Of a stretch of 64,000 nt of DNA, positions 26,022-35,489 are shown piece after piece. A program made the position numbers and the translations under genes. Every line of letters begins with the position of its first letter. Position 1 is the stretch's first letter. A model generated the notes under the pieces. That model did no database searches, was not told the origin of the DNA, and worked only from the letters and a program-made list of their open reading frames with translations. The DNA is taken from contig NZ_CP009438.1 of assembly GCF_000761215.1 (NCBI RefSeq), positions 5,870,501-5,934,500 on the forward strand. The letters run 5' to 3'. This DNA is from Streptomyces glaucescens. GTDB taxonomy: Bacteria; Actinomycetota; Actinomycetes; Streptomycetales; Streptomycetaceae.

Positions 26022-27304
26022 GTGCGGTTCGTTGCCGGGTCCGGTGCGGGGACGCCGAGGGCGAGCAGGGCGGTGTCGTCGTCCAGGCCGTCGCCGAAGC
26101 CGGTCAGCAGGCGGGTCAGGGCCTGGACAAGCGCGTGCGGGCCCGAGCCCGCGTGCGCGGTGGCGAAGGCGAGCAGGGCGTCGTCCCCGTACAGGCTGTC
26201 CCGGCTCTCGCCCGTGCGCGCCTCGGTCAGGCCGTCGGTGTACAGCAGGAGGGTGTCTCCGGGGCACAGGACGATGCCGGCGGCCGTGAAGCGCGCGTCG
26301 GGCAGGGCGCCGACGAGGAAGCCGCCGGGGGTGGGCACGAAGGCGGCGGTGCCGTCGCCGCGCAGGACCAGGGCCGGTGGGTGGCCGCCCGAGGCGAGGT
26401 GGACGGCGACCCGTCCGGTCACCGGGTCGGGTTCGACGGTGCCGAATATCGCGGTGCAGTAGCGCGGGTCACCGCTGCCGGTGTACCGCTCGTGGAGCAC
26501 CTTGTTCAGCGTGGTGAGGACGGAGACGGGGCCGGGGTCGTGCAGGGCGGCGGCGCGCAGGGTGTAGCGGGTCAGTGAGGTGACCGCGGCGGCCTGCGGG
26601 CCCTTGCCGCACACGTCGCCGAGGAAGAACCCGAAGCGCTTGCCGTCGATGGGGAAGACGTCGTAGAAGTCGCCGCCGAGCCGGTCGGGCGAGGCGGTGT
26701 GGTAGTGGGCCGCCGTCTCCATTCCCGGCACCGGCGGCAGGGCGTCGGGCAGCAGGGCCTGCTGGAGCACCGCGAGCGCTTCCTGGAGCCGGGCGCGGTC
26801 GGCCTCGGCCTGCCGGCGCGCCTCCTCGGCCGCCCTCCGGCCGCGCAGCAGTTCCTGCTCGTAGGCGCGGCGGTCGCGGGCGTCGAAGAGGGTGGTGCGG
26901 ATCAGCAGCGGCTCGCCGGTGCTGCCGTGCTTGACCACGGAGGAGACGAGTACGGGCATGCGGCCGCCGTCGGCCTGCCGGATCTCCAGGGCGATGCCGC
27001 CGATCTCGCCCTGCATCCGCAGCAGGGGCGCGAAGTGCGTCTCGTGGTAGAGCCTGCCGCCCACGGTCAGCAGGTCGGTGAACCGCATCCGGCCCACGAC
27101 CTCGTCCCGCTTCCGGCCGAGCCAGCCCAGCAGCGTGGCGTTGATCTTGGCGACGGTGCCGTCCATCAGGGTGGACAGGTAGCCGCACGGCGCGCTCTCG
27201 TACAGCTCCTCCGCGCTGTCCTCCAGCAGCGCGGCGAACGCGGCTCCGGGCCACTGGTCGTCACCGGTGCCGTGGGGTTCGGGCTGCTGCCCGATGCGGC
27301 ACAT
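26018..27304 (-). CDS. PAS-PP2C serine phosphatase (RsbP-like)
   Basis: A 428-residue protein with the domain order of Bacillus RsbP: an N-terminal PAS domain (about 25-140, ESAPCGYLSTLMDGTVAKIN), a coiled coil of about 35 residues rich in Arg, Ala and Glu, and a SpoIIE-type PP2C domain. Metal-binding acids are visible in GGDFYDVFPIDG, FLGDVCGKG and GLDDDTALLAL. It would dephosphorylate the STAS antagonist encoded next. Its ATG overlaps the stop of the hydrolase gene by one base (TGATG), giving the same Q-then-P order as in Bacillus subtilis, where RsbQ is needed for RsbP activity. Confidence 0.9.
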   Translation of the reverse strand: MCRIGQQPEPHGTGDDQWPGAAFAALLEDSAEELYESAPCGYLSTLMDGTVAKINATLLGWLGRKRDEVVGRMRFTDLLTVGGRLYHETHFAPLLRMQGEIGGIALEIRQADGGRMPVLVSSVVKHGSTGEPLLIRTTLFDARDRRAYEQELLRGRRAAEEARRQAEADRARLQEALAVLQQALLPDALPPVPGMETAAHYHTASPDRLGGDFYDVFPIDGKRFGFFLGDVCGKGPQAAAVTSLTRYTLRAAALHDPGPVSVLTTLNKVLHERYTGSGDPRYCTAIFGTVEPDPVTGRVAVHLASGGHPPALVLRGDGTAAFVPTPGGFLVGALPDARFTAAGIVLCPGDTLLLYTDGLTEARTGESRDSLYGDDALLAFATAHAGSGPHALVQALTRLLTGFGDGLDDDTALLALGVPAPDPATNRT

Positions 27305-28107
27305 CACGGCAGGTCTGCCAGGAACCGGGTGATCGCCTCGTTGGTGGCCTCGGGAGCGGACATGTGCGGGCAGTGCCCGGTCGCGTCGAGCGTGACGAGC
27401 ACCGAGCCGGGGATCGACCGGTGCACGAAGGCGCCGACCTCCCTCGGTGCGATGGCGTCGTCCGTGCAGTCCAGCACGAGCGTGGGCACCCGCACCCGCT
27501 CCAGGTCGGCCCGCGAGTCCGACAGGAACGTGGTCCGGGCGAACACCCGGGCCATGTCCGGGTCGGTGGCGCAGAAGCTGTTCTTCAGCTCCTCGCCCAG
27601 TTCGGGTTGGTCGGCGTTGCCCATGATGACCGGCGCCATCACCGCCGACCAGCCCAGGTAGTTCGACTCCAGCGCGTCCAGCAGCTCGTCGATGTCCTGG
27701 GCGCTGAACCCGCCCCGGTAGCCCTCGTCGTCGATGTAGCGCGGCGACGGGGCGACCATCACCAGCGCGCCGATGCGCTCCGCGGCCGCGTCGGCGGCCA
27801 GCACCCCGATCATGGCGCTCACGGAGTGCCCCACGAACACCGCGTCGCGCAGGTCGAGCGCCTCGCAGATCTCGACCACGTCCCGCGCGTAGCCGTCCAG
27901 GGACGCGTACCGCTGCGGGTCGAACGCTGCCGGATCGGAACGGCCGGACCCCACGTAGTCGAAGAGCACCACCCGGTGGTCCTCGACCAGCGCGGGCAGC
28001 GTCAGCCGCCACATGTTCTGGTCACAGCCGAACCCGTGCGCCAGCACCACCGGCCGCCCCTGCGGATTGCCGGCCACGGTCACGTTGTTGCGGCGTCGGA
28101 TGTCCAT
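27304..28107 (-). CDS. rsbQ: Alpha/beta-hydrolase, RsbQ-like activator
   Basis: A 267-residue alpha/beta-hydrolase close to the 269 residues of Bacillus RsbQ. The catalytic triad is S95 (FVGHSVSAMIG), an acid at D216 or D217 (VLDCTDDAIAP) and H245 (DATGHCPHMS), almost the same numbers as S96, D219 and H247 of RsbQ. The oxyanion motif AHGFGCDQNMW (23-33) is also RsbQ-like. RsbQ is thought to process a small molecule whose product is sensed by the PAS domain of RsbP, linking energy status to sigma-factor release. The same-operon RsbP-like gene makes that role likely here. The family also contains the plant KAI2/D14 receptors, so a butenolide-like ligand is conceivable. Confidence 0.85.
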   Translation of the reverse strand: MDIRRRNNVTVAGNPQGRPVVLAHGFGCDQNMWRLTLPALVEDHRVVLFDYVGSGRSDPAAFDPQRYASLDGYARDVVEICEALDLRDAVFVGHSVSAMIGVLAADAAAERIGALVMVAPSPRYIDDEGYRGGFSAQDIDELLDALESNYLGWSAVMAPVIMGNADQPELGEELKNSFCATDPDMARVFARTTFLSDSRADLERVRVPTLVLDCTDDAIAPREVGAFVHRSIPGSVLVTLDATGHCPHMSAPEATNEAITRFLADLP

Positions 28108-28420
28108 GCCGGCCAGTCTCTCAGGCTCCCGCGGTGCTCCGCCCCGCACCCCGGGCCGCCTCCATTAACGTAGGAGGCCGCGACGGACCGCGGCAGACCA
28201 CCGACGTGCCGCGACGGATCCGTCCCAGCCGTGATGACGGAGCGTGTGCCGGGGCGGACCGGACGGGGCCGTCACCCACGCGGGGGCGGGCGGGACGTCC
28301 CCGGGCGTGGGGCGGCGATCCCGGGGCAGTCAGGCATGGGTACCGGGTTCGAGGGCCCCGGACGCGTGTGGTGTGCTGTGGGGCACGCAGGGGTGGACGG
28401 TATGAGGGGAAGGGTGTGGC
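28108..28420. other. 313-base divergent regulatory gap
   Basis: The gap separates the leftward rsbQ operon from the rightward hybrid kinase gene and should hold both promoters. Features seen: a GGGTAC hexamer at 28338 (listed separately), a GAGGGGAAGGG ribosome-binding stretch just before the GTG at 28421, and an AT-containing spot (CATTAACGTAGG) near 28173. No credible ORF. Confidence 0.55.
28338..28343 (+). promoter_or_regulatory. GGGTAC, SigB-type -10-like hexamer
   Basis: GGGTAC is the hallmark -10 of SigB-type stress sigma factor promoters in Streptomyces. It lies 78 bases before the hybrid gene. I did not find a clean GNNT -35 at 14-16 bases, so this is a suggestion, not a firm promoter. 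Confidence 0.3.
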
Positions 28421-31400
28421 GTGACGCGTGCCGAGGAGGTTGGACACAGGCCGCCGACGGCAGACGACGTGTTCGCCGCGGACCGCGAGGTCGGCGGCGA
28501 CCTCGCCGGGGTGGACTGGGCGGCCACACCTCTCGGCCCCCCGCAGGGGTGGCCGCAGAGTCTGCGGACGGCCGTCAGCATCCTGTTGTCCTCCCGCTTC
28601 CCCATGTGGATGGCCTGGGGCGAGCAGCTGACCTTCTTCTGCAACGCCGCCTACCGGCGCGACACGCTCGGCCGCAAGTACCCGTGGGCGCTGGGCCGGC
28701 CCGCGAGCGAGGTGTGGGCGGAGATCTGGGCCGACATCGGCCCGCGCATCGAAACCGTGCTCAGCACCGGCGAGGCCACCTGGGACGAGGGGCTGCTGCT
28801 GTTCCTGGAGCGCTCCGGCTACACCGAGGAGACGTACCACACCTTCTCCTACAGCCCACTGCGGGACGACTCCGGTGACGTGGTCGGGATGCTCTGCGTG
28901 GTCACCGAGGAAACCGAACGTGTGATCGGCGAGCGGCGGATGGCCACACTGCGGGACCTCGGTTCCGACCCGACGGTGATCCGCACCGAACAGGAGGTGC
29001 TGGCCTTCGCCGACCGGCAGCTGGCCGGCAACCGGCAGGACCTCCCCTTCACCCTGACCTACCTGTTCGACGGGGACACCGCCCGGCTGGCCGGCGCGAC
29101 CGGCATTCCCGCCGGTCACCCCGCCGCACCGGCCGCCCTCCCGGTCGGCGCCCCGGACGGCGTGTGGCCCGTCGCGGCCCTGGCCGCGGGCGAGGCGGCA
29201 CTCGTGCCGCTCGAAGGCGACGCCTTCGGCGCCCTGCCGTGCGGTGACTGGCCCGAACCGCCCACGCAGGCACTGGTCGTCCCGCTGCTCCAGCAGGGCA
29301 GCGCGCCGTACGGGTTCCTCGTGGCGGCCCTGAACCGGTACCGCGTCCTCGACGAGGCGTACCGGGGCTTCATCGAGCTGACCGCCGGACACGTCGCCTC
29401 GGGCATCGGCAGCGCCCGCAGCTACGAGGCGCAGCAGCGGCGCGCGGAGGAACTGGCCGAGCTGGACCGCGCCAAGACCGCCTTCTTCTCCAACATCAGT
29501 CACGAGTTCCGGACGCCGCTGACCCTGATCATGGGTCCGGCCGAGGAACTGCGGGCGCGGCTCGCCGACGCCGACGACCACATACGGCAGGAACTCGACC
29601 TCATCCACCGCAACGGTCTGCGGCTGGGCAAGCTCGTCAACACGCTGCTGGACTTCTCCCGCATCGAGGCGGGGCGCATGCAGGCCCGCTACGAGCCGGT
29701 CGACCTGGCCGCCGTGACCGCGGAACTGGCCAGCGTCTTCCGCTCCGCCATGGAGAAGGCCGGGCTCGCCTTCGAGGTGGACTGCCCGCCCCTCGGCCAG
29801 CCGGTCCACGTCGACCGCGGCATGTGGGAGAAGGTGATCCTGAACCTCCTCAGCAACGCGCTGAAGTTCACCTTCGACGGCGCCGTGCGGCTGAGCGTGC
29901 GCGGTGAGCGGACGCACGCCGTGGTCACCGTCGCCGACAGCGGCATCGGCGTGCCGGAGGCGGAGGTGCCCCGGCTGTTCGAGCGGTTCCACCGCATCGA
30001 GAACGCCCGCTCCCGCTCGAACGAGGGCAGCGGCATCGGACTGGCCCTGGTGCAGGAGCTGGTCGCGCTGCACGGCGGCACGATCACGGCCGAGAGCACC
30101 GAGGGAGAGGGCACCGCCTTCACCATCCGGATGCCCTTCGGCACCGCACACCTGGCCCCCGGCTCCGTGGTGGCCGAGACGGGCGGCACCACGACCTCCG
30201 CGACCGCCGACCCCTATGTGCAGGAAGCCCTGCGGTGGCTGCCGGACGGCGACACCGGCACCGCCGCCGACTCGGTCGTCCCCGCCGAGGCGAACGTCAC
30301 CGCGTCCGGTTCCGGGCCCGCCGCCCCCGCCCGGGTACTGGTCGCCGACGACAACGCCGACATGCGGGAGTACCTGACCCGCATCCTGTCCATGACCGGG
30401 TACGAGGTCACCGCCGTCACCGACGGCGTCGAAGCCCTCCAGGCCATCCGCCGCGACGCCCCCGACCTCGTCGTCAGCGACGTCATGATGCCCCGGCTCG
30501 ACGGGCTGGAGCTCCTGGCGAGGCTGCGCGGCGACACGCGTACGGCCTCGGTCCCCGTGCTGCTGCTGTCGGCGAGGGCCGGACAGGAGGCGTCGATCGA
30601 GGGGCTGCAGGCGGGCGCCGACGACTACCTGGTCAAGCCGTTCGCCGCCGCCGAGTTCCTCGCCCGCGTGCGGGCGAACGTCGAGCTGGCCCGGCTGCGC
30701 AGCCACCACCTGCGGTGGCGTACCGCGCTCATCGACTCCCTCCAGGAGGCGTTCTTCGTCTGCGACGAGTCCGGAGCCGTCGTGGAGATCAACGCCGCCT
30801 TCACCGACATCCTCGGCTACGGCCCCGAGGACCTGCCGTACGCGCCGGTCCACCCGTGGTGGCCGGACGGCGGCGCCGATCCCGAGGCGCACCGCCTGGT
30901 CGGGGACGCCTTCGAGGATCTGCTCCAGCGTGACCAGGGCTCGTACACCGTGCCCGTCACCCACCGCGACGGGCACCGGCTGTGGGTCGCCGTCACCTTC
31001 AACAAGGCCCAGGACCCCGAGACCGGCCGCCGGGTCACCGTCGGCACCTTCCGCGACGTCACCGCCGAGCACTACGCCGTCCAGCGCGAGATGGCCCTGG
31101 CCGCGCTGAGCACGACCCTCTCCCGCGCCGTCAGCCTGCCCGAGGCGCTGTCCGGCGCCCTCGCCGAACTGAAGAACGTGTGGCGCGCCCGGAGCGTCGT
31201 GGCCGCCGTCTTCGACCGCACCGACACACCGGCCCTCACCGCCACCGAGACCGGCCTGCGGTGGGAGGACCTGCCCCCCGGGCGCCGGGAGGCGCTGACG
31301 GCACTCAGGCAGCGGTCGGCCCTCACCCCGGTCGCGTCGGAGACCGGCGCCGGGATCCTGCTGGAGCACCCCGAGGGCCCGCTGGCGCTGTGGGTGGACC

Positions 31401-32581
31401 TCGGCGAGCAGCGGCCCTTCACCTCCGAGGACCAGCTCCTGCTGTCGCTGCTGGCCGGACACCTCGCGCAGGGCCTGGTCCGGGCGCACCAGATCGACCA
31501 GCAGCGGGAGACCGCGATCGCGCTGCAGCGCGCCATCCTCGGCCCGGCCCAGCTCCCCGACGGCTTCGCCGTGCGCTACGAACCGGCCACCCGCCCGCTG
31601 GAGGTGGGCGGCGACTGGTACGACACGGTCGTCCTGCCCGACGGGCGGATCGGAATCGTCGTCGGCGACTGCGTCGGGCGGGGACTGGAGGCGGCCAGTG
31701 TGATGGGGCAGCTGCGCAGTGCCTGCCGCGCGCTGCTGCTGCAGGACCCCAGCCCCTCCCGGGCGCTGATGGCCCTCGACCAGTTCGCCGCCAGTGTCCC
31801 GGGCGCCGCGTGCACCACCGTCTTCTGCGGCGTCCTCGACCCCGGCACCGGGCAGCTCACCTACTCCAGCGCCGGACACCCGCCGGGCATCACCGCGCAC
31901 CCCGACGGCACGACCCGGCTGCTGGACGAGGGACGTTCCCTGCCGCTGGCCGTACGGCCGGGCCGGGAGCGCCCGGAGGCCCACTGCACCCTGGGCGCGC
32001 GGGCCACGCTGCTGCTGTACACCGACGGACTCGTCGAACGCCGCCGGCGCCCCCTCAGCGCCGGCATCGACCAGGCGAGCGAAGCCGTCCAGGAGGGCCG
32101 CAACGAGCCCGTCGACGATCTCGCCAACGACGTCATGGCGAGGCTCGCGCCGGCCGGCGGGTACGACGACGACGTGGCGCTGCTGCTCTACCGTCATCCG
32201 GCACCGCTGGAAATGTCCTTCCCGGCCGAGTCGTCCCAGCTCGCGCCGGTGCGCAAGGCGCTGCGCAGCTGGCTCGACCAGTGCGACCTGCCGCCGAACA
32301 CGGTGCAGAACGTCCTCGTGGCGGCCGGGGAGGCGTGTGCCAACGCCATCGAGCACGGCCACCGGAACGCCCCGGGGGAGGCCGTCCGGCTGCGCGCCGA
32401 GGCCCTCGTCGACAACCTCCGCCTGACGGTCGCCGACAGCGGCCGCTGGAAGACGCCCCAGCCCGAGCTCAACACCCACCGAGGCCGTGGCGTGGCCCTC
32501 ATGCGGGCCATGATGCAGCAGGTCACCATCACTCCCGGCCCGTCCGGCACGACCGTCGACATGCAGATGAGGATCGCCTGA
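28421..32581 (+). CDS. Hybrid sensor kinase - receiver - PP2C phosphatase - RsbW-type kinase fusion
   Basis: A 1386-residue cytosolic signalling protein. Domains in order: PAS (about 40-155), GAF (165-340), HisKA with H361 ([11 protein letters not shown]), HATPase_c with N-box NLLSNALKF near 476, receiver with D687 ([12 protein letters not shown]), second PAS (770-880), second GAF (890-1035), SpoIIE-type PP2C (1045-1250; VGGDWYDTV with D1065, YDDDVALLL), and a C-terminal RsbW/SpoIIAB-type HATPase (1255-1386; [11 protein letters not shown] near 1303, GRGVALM near 1360). It thus holds both a phosphorelay and both enzymes of a partner switch. No membrane span is seen. A STAS gene follows with a TGATG overlap. 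The Streptomyces protein OsaC has a related PP2C/RsbW architecture, but I do not recall it carrying this kinase-receiver front half. Confidence 0.9.
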   Translation: MTRAEEVGHRPPTADDVFAADREVGGDLAGVDWAATPLGPPQGWPQSLRTAVSILLSSRFPMWMAWGEQLTFFCNAAYRRDTLGRKYPWALGRPASEVWAEIWADIGPRIETVLSTGEATWDEGLLLFLERSGYTEETYHTFSYSPLRDDSGDVVGMLCVVTEETERVIGERRMATLRDLGSDPTVIRTEQEVLAFADRQLAGNRQDLPFTLTYLFDGDTARLAGATGIPAGHPAAPAALPVGAPDGVWPVAALAAGEAALVPLEGDAFGALPCGDWPEPPTQALVVPLLQQGSAPYGFLVAALNRYRVLDEAYRGFIELTAGHVASGIGSARSYEAQQRRAEELAELDRAKTAFFSNISHEFRTPLTLIMGPAEELRARLADADDHIRQELDLIHRNGLRLGKLVNTLLDFSRIEAGRMQARYEPVDLAAVTAELASVFRSAMEKAGLAFEVDCPPLGQPVHVDRGMWEKVILNLLSNALKFTFDGAVRLSVRGERTHAVVTVADSGIGVPEAEVPRLFERFHRIENARSRSNEGSGIGLALVQELVALHGGTITAESTEGEGTAFTIRMPFGTAHLAPGSVVAETGGTTTSATADPYVQEALRWLPDGDTGTAADSVVPAEANVTASGSGPAAPARVLVADDNADMREYLTRILSMTGYEVTAVTDGVEALQAIRRDAPDLVVSDVMMPRLDGLELLARLRGDTRTASVPVLLLSARAGQEASIEGLQAGADDYLVKPFAAAEFLARVRANVELARLRSHHLRWRTALIDSLQEAFFVCDESGAVVEINAAFTDILGYGPEDLPYAPVHPWWPDGGADPEAHRLVGDAFEDLLQRDQGSYTVPVTHRDGHRLWVAVTFNKAQDPETGRRVTVGTFRDVTAEHYAVQREMALAALSTTLSRAVSLPEALSGALAELKNVWRARSVVAAVFDRTDTPALTATETGLRWEDLPPGRREALTALRQRSALTPVASETGAGILLEHPEGPLALWVDLGEQRPFTSEDQLLLSLLAGHLAQGLVRAHQIDQQRETAIALQRAILGPAQLPDGFAVRYEPATRPLEVGGDWYDTVVLPDGRIGIVVGDCVGRGLEAASVMGQLRSACRALLLQDPSPSRALMALDQFAASVPGAACTTVFCGVLDPGTGQLTYSSAGHPPGITAHPDGTTRLLDEGRSLPLAVRPGRERPEAHCTLGARATLLLYTDGLVERRRRPLSAGIDQASEAVQEGRNEPVDDLANDVMARLAPAGGYDDDVALLLYRHPAPLEMSFPAESSQLAPVRKALRSWLDQCDLPPNTVQNVLVAAGEACANAIEHGHRNAPGEAVRLRAEALVDNLRLTVADSGRWKTPQPELNTHRGRGVALMRAMMQQVTITPGPSGTTVDMQMRIA

Positions 32582-32892
32582 TGACCACCCCGCTCACCCT
32601 CACCCCCGGCCTGCGCCCGGACGGCACGCCCCGCCTCGCGGTCAGCGGTGAGATCGACATGAGCAACGCCGGCATCCTGGCGGAGGCACTGGACGGCGGT
32701 TCCGGCCCCCTGGTCCTGGACCTGACCGCGGTGGAGTACCTCGACAGCGCCGGTCTGAGCGTGCTCTTCGCCCACGCCGACCGGCTCGAACTGATCGTCA
32801 CGCCCCTGCTGGAGCCCGTCCTCACCGTCTCCGGCCTCGCCTCCCTGGCCAGGGTCCGCGGCCTCGGCCCGAAGGACGCGCCGAGACAGTGA
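32581..32892 (+). CDS. STAS-domain anti-sigma factor antagonist
   Basis: A 103-residue STAS domain with the phosphorylation site S56 in [12 protein letters not shown]. Its ATG shares one base with the stop of the giant hybrid gene (TGATG), so the two are made together and this is the natural substrate of the hybrid's PP2C and RsbW-type domains. It is slightly shorter than classic RsbV, and the C-terminal strand is reduced. Confidence 0.88.
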   Translation: MTTPLTLTPGLRPDGTPRLAVSGEIDMSNAGILAEALDGGSGPLVLDLTAVEYLDSAGLSVLFAHADRLELIVTPLLEPVLTVSGLASLARVRGLGPKDAPRQ

Positions 32893-32933
32893 CCGGGCGG
32901 ACGGCGGGCTCTGCGGGCCCACGGCCCCCTGCA

Positions 32934-32939
32934 TACAAT
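32934..32939 (+). promoter_or_regulatory. Candidate -10 element for the second STAS gene
   Basis: TACAAT is a good TANNNT -10 match 33 bases before the STAS start. No -35 hexamer is obvious at 16-18 bases. It suggests that this gene is transcribed separately from the hybrid operon. Confidence 0.4.
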
Positions 32940-32971
32940 CCTGTGGTGTCCAAGCCTCCAGGCCGGGAGTG

Positions 32972-33379
32972 ATGACCAACGTGACTGACACCCTCCAGCT
33001 GACCGTCCGGTACGCCGGTGACCGTACGGCCGTCGTCAGCGTCGCCGGGGACGTGGACCTGCACACGGCCTCCACCCTCCGGGAGCAGGCCCTGGCCGTC
33101 GTGGCAGAAGGTGTCCCGCATCTCGTCCTGGACCTGGCCGAGGTCGACTTCGTCGATTCCACCGGTCTCAGCACCCTCATCAGGGTGCTCCAGGCGACGC
33201 AGGCGGCCGACGGCTCGCTCCGCCTGGCCGACGTCCCGGACCGCCTCGTCCGGATGGTCACCATGACCGGCATCTCCCAGCTGATGCCCGTCCACACCAC
33301 GGTCGCCGACGCGCTGGCCGCGCAGCACGCCGACGGCACTCCCGACCGTGTCGGCGGGGGCGGCGCAACGGCCGGCTGA
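32972..33379 (+). CDS. STAS-domain anti-sigma factor antagonist (BldG/RsbV-like)
   Basis: A 135-residue STAS protein with the phosphorylation site S63 in VDFVDSTGLSTLI and the second-strand motif VAGDVDLHTAS. A glycine/alanine tail of about 20 residues follows the domain. The start is uncertain: GTG 32969, ATG 32972 and GTG 32981 are all in frame around a single GGGAG, and 32981 has the most normal spacing. It lies 79 bases after the previous STAS gene. It could serve the hybrid, the RsbP-like phosphatase or the downstream GAF-PP2C protein. Confidence 0.88.
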   Translation: MTNVTDTLQLTVRYAGDRTAVVSVAGDVDLHTASTLREQALAVVAEGVPHLVLDLAEVDFVDSTGLSTLIRVLQATQAADGSLRLADVPDRLVRMVTMTGISQLMPVHTTVADALAAQHADGTPDRVGGGGATAG

Positions 33380-33463
33380 CGCCACCGCCCCGACCCCGGC
33401 GCCCGCCGCTCCCCGCACGGAACCGGCCCCGGACGGCCCGGGCCCCACGGCAGCCCCCTCCGG

Positions 33464-33469
33464 TAGGAT
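33464..33469 (+). promoter_or_regulatory. Candidate -10 element for the MEDS gene pair
   Basis: TAGGAT, a common Streptomyces -10 form, lies 52 bases before the preferred ATG at 33521. A transcript starting near 33476 excludes the upstream in-frame GTG and supports the chosen start. Confidence 0.4.
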
Positions 33470-33520
33470 GTGTCGGACATGCGTGTGGTCACCCGAGCCG
33501 GGTCGGAGAAGGGGGAGCTG

Positions 33521-34393
33521 ATGCACGGCGCGTCCCCGACCCCCGGCTCCGGTACCGCTGCCGCCCGGCACGTGGCGGTGGCGTACTCGAGCGACGGCGA
33601 GTGGGCGGACCACCTCGTCGCCTTCGTGCGGGCGGGCCTCGACGGCGACGAACAGGTGCAGTACTTCGCGGACGCCACCGACCCCGGCCTCGTGACGCGC
33701 ACGCTGGCCGAGCACGGCGTGGACGCCGAGTCCGCTGTGCGGCGCGGACAACTCGTGGTGGCCACCGCCGACGAGACGTATCTGTCCGGAGCCCGCTTCG
33801 ACCCGGACGCGATGATCGGGCTGTGGCAGGAGGCCGTGGACGCCGCGGCCGCCGGGGGCTTCCGCGCGCTGCGGGCGATCGGTGAGATGTCCTGGGGCTC
33901 GCGGGACGTGGCGGGCGCCGAGCGCCTGCTGGAGTACGAGCTGCGCATCCACCACGAGGTGTTCGAACGGCTGCCCCTGACGGCGTGGTGCTTCTACGAC
34001 CGGCGCCTGGTGCCCCAGGAGGACTTCCGGTCGCTGACGCAGGCGCATCTGACGCGCTCGGGAGCCACCGCACACGACGACGCGCCGGGACTGTCGGTCG
34101 CGCCCCTGGCGGCCCCGCCCGGCTTCCGGCTCGCCGGAGCGGCCGGCTACGAGACCCGCCGCGCCACCGCCTCGGCGGCCGCCGCGATCGCCGCGTCCCC
34201 GGCAGGGCCCGTCACCGTCGACCTGTCGGTCCTCGGCCACCTCGACGTCGCGGCGCTCGCCGAGATGTCGACCGCGGCACGACGCCGGCCCTCGTTCTCC
34301 CCCGTGCGCCTGCTGGGGGCCCCGCCCGCCCTGCACCGCATGCTGGAGCTCTTCCCGGAACTGGGTGAGGGCCTGGAGGTGGCCGGCCGGTGA
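33521..34393 (+). CDS. MEDS sensory domain - degenerate STAS protein
   Basis: A 290-residue protein. Residues 15-185 form a MEDS (DcmR-type sensory) domain, a RecA/KaiC-like fold seen in AHVAVAYSSDGEWADHL-like starts, SGARFDPDAMIGLW and MSWGSRDVAGAERLLEYE. Residues 200-285 look like a STAS domain (GPVTVDLSVLGHLDVAALAEM) in which the position of the phosphorylatable serine is valine (V243). It therefore probably cannot be switched by phosphorylation and may be a constitutive or ligand-controlled binder. ATG 33521 has GAAGGGGGAG upstream. Its stop overlaps the next gene's GTG (GTGA). Confidence 0.8.
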   Translation: MHGASPTPGSGTAAARHVAVAYSSDGEWADHLVAFVRAGLDGDEQVQYFADATDPGLVTRTLAEHGVDAESAVRRGQLVVATADETYLSGARFDPDAMIGLWQEAVDAAAAGGFRALRAIGEMSWGSRDVAGAERLLEYELRIHHEVFERLPLTAWCFYDRRLVPQEDFRSLTQAHLTRSGATAHDDAPGLSVAPLAAPPGFRLAGAAGYETRRATASAAAAIAASPAGPVTVDLSVLGHLDVAALAEMSTAARRRPSFSPVRLLGAPPALHRMLELFPELGEGLEVAGR

Positions 34394-35346
34394 CCATGTA
34401 CGCCCACCGCTCCTCCGCCTCCGCGGAGGGCCAGTCGGCCTTCCACCACCCTGCCCTCTTCTACAGCTCGGAGGACGACTACCTGAAGGGTGTCGGGGCC
34501 TTCGTCCGCACGGCCGCGGCCCGTGGCCGCCCCGTCCTGGTGGCCGTGCCCGGTGAACGCCTGACGTCGCTGCGCGACGCCGTGGGCGCCGAGACGCAGG
34601 AGTGCACCTGGGTCGACATGCGGCAGGCCGGCCGCAACCCGGGCCGCATCCTGTCGATGCTCCAGGAGTTCGCCGACCGGCACGCGGACCGGCACCCGGC
34701 CATCGTCGGCGAGCCGATCTGGGTGGGGCGCACCCCCGCGGAGACACGCGAGGCGACCCGCCACGAGGCGTTGATCAACCTGGCGTTCGCCGGGCGGCCC
34801 GCCGCGATCCTGTGCCCGTACGACACCGCCCTGCCCGACCGGGTCCTGGCCGAGGCGCACCGGACGCATCCCGTGATCGGCGGCCCCGGTGACCTCCGGC
34901 CCAGCCCGCGCTACGCGGACCCGCACACGGTGTGCCGCGACTGCGACGCACCCCTGCCCGAACCGGCGGACCCGGTCGTCCTGGACTTCCGGGAGGGGGA
35001 CCTCGGCGCCGTACGCGACGCCGTCGGGCACTGGGCCGAGCAGGCGGGCCTGTCACCGCGCCGGCGCACCGACTGGCTGCTGGCCGTCAACGAGGCCACC
35101 AGCAACTCGGTCCGCCACGGCGGGGGACAGGGCACCCTGCGGCTGTGGCGCACGGCCGGCACGGTCGTCGCCGAGGCGCGGGACCGCGGGCGGCTCACGG
35201 ATCCCCTCGTCGGCCGGCGCCGCCCCGATCCGCTGTCCGCGGCCGGCGGCCGGGGCATCTGGATGATGCACCAGCTCTGCGACCTGGTGGAGGTCCGCAC
35301 ACCGTCGTCCGGCCTGGTGCTGCGCCTGCACGTGACGCTGGAGTGA
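34390..35346 (+). CDS. MEDS sensory domain - RsbW-type HATPase protein (RsbA-like)
   Basis: A 318-residue protein with a MEDS domain at about residues 18-180 (HHPALFYSSEDDYLKGV, PYDTALPDRVLAEAHRTHP) followed by an anti-sigma-type HATPase_c_2 domain at 200-318. The ATP-binding N-box is AVNEATSNSVRHGG with E235 and N239, then D265 and the glycine-rich G287-R-G-I. A CRDC cysteine pair lies between the domains (C182, C185). It is co-translated with the MEDS-STAS protein, so the two share the same sensory domain and could pair as ligand-sensing antagonist and kinase or anti-sigma factor. Confidence 0.85.
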   Translation: MTMYAHRSSASAEGQSAFHHPALFYSSEDDYLKGVGAFVRTAAARGRPVLVAVPGERLTSLRDAVGAETQECTWVDMRQAGRNPGRILSMLQEFADRHADRHPAIVGEPIWVGRTPAETREATRHEALINLAFAGRPAAILCPYDTALPDRVLAEAHRTHPVIGGPGDLRPSPRYADPHTVCRDCDAPLPEPADPVVLDFREGDLGAVRDAVGHWAEQAGLSPRRRTDWLLAVNEATSNSVRHGGGQGTLRLWRTAGTVVAEARDRGRLTDPLVGRRRPDPLSAAGGRGIWMMHQLCDLVEVRTPSSGLVLRLHVTLE

Positions 35347-35489
35347 GCGGGCAGTCATGCCCCCGCTCTCCCCGGGCAGGCTGTACCCGGGCTTCTTCGC
35401 GCGTACGACCCGTATGCGGCCTTGCCCGGTGCCGTGCGAGATGATGGCCTTCCAGACATTCGCGGCAGGTGGTTCGGCGAGGGGGCGAC

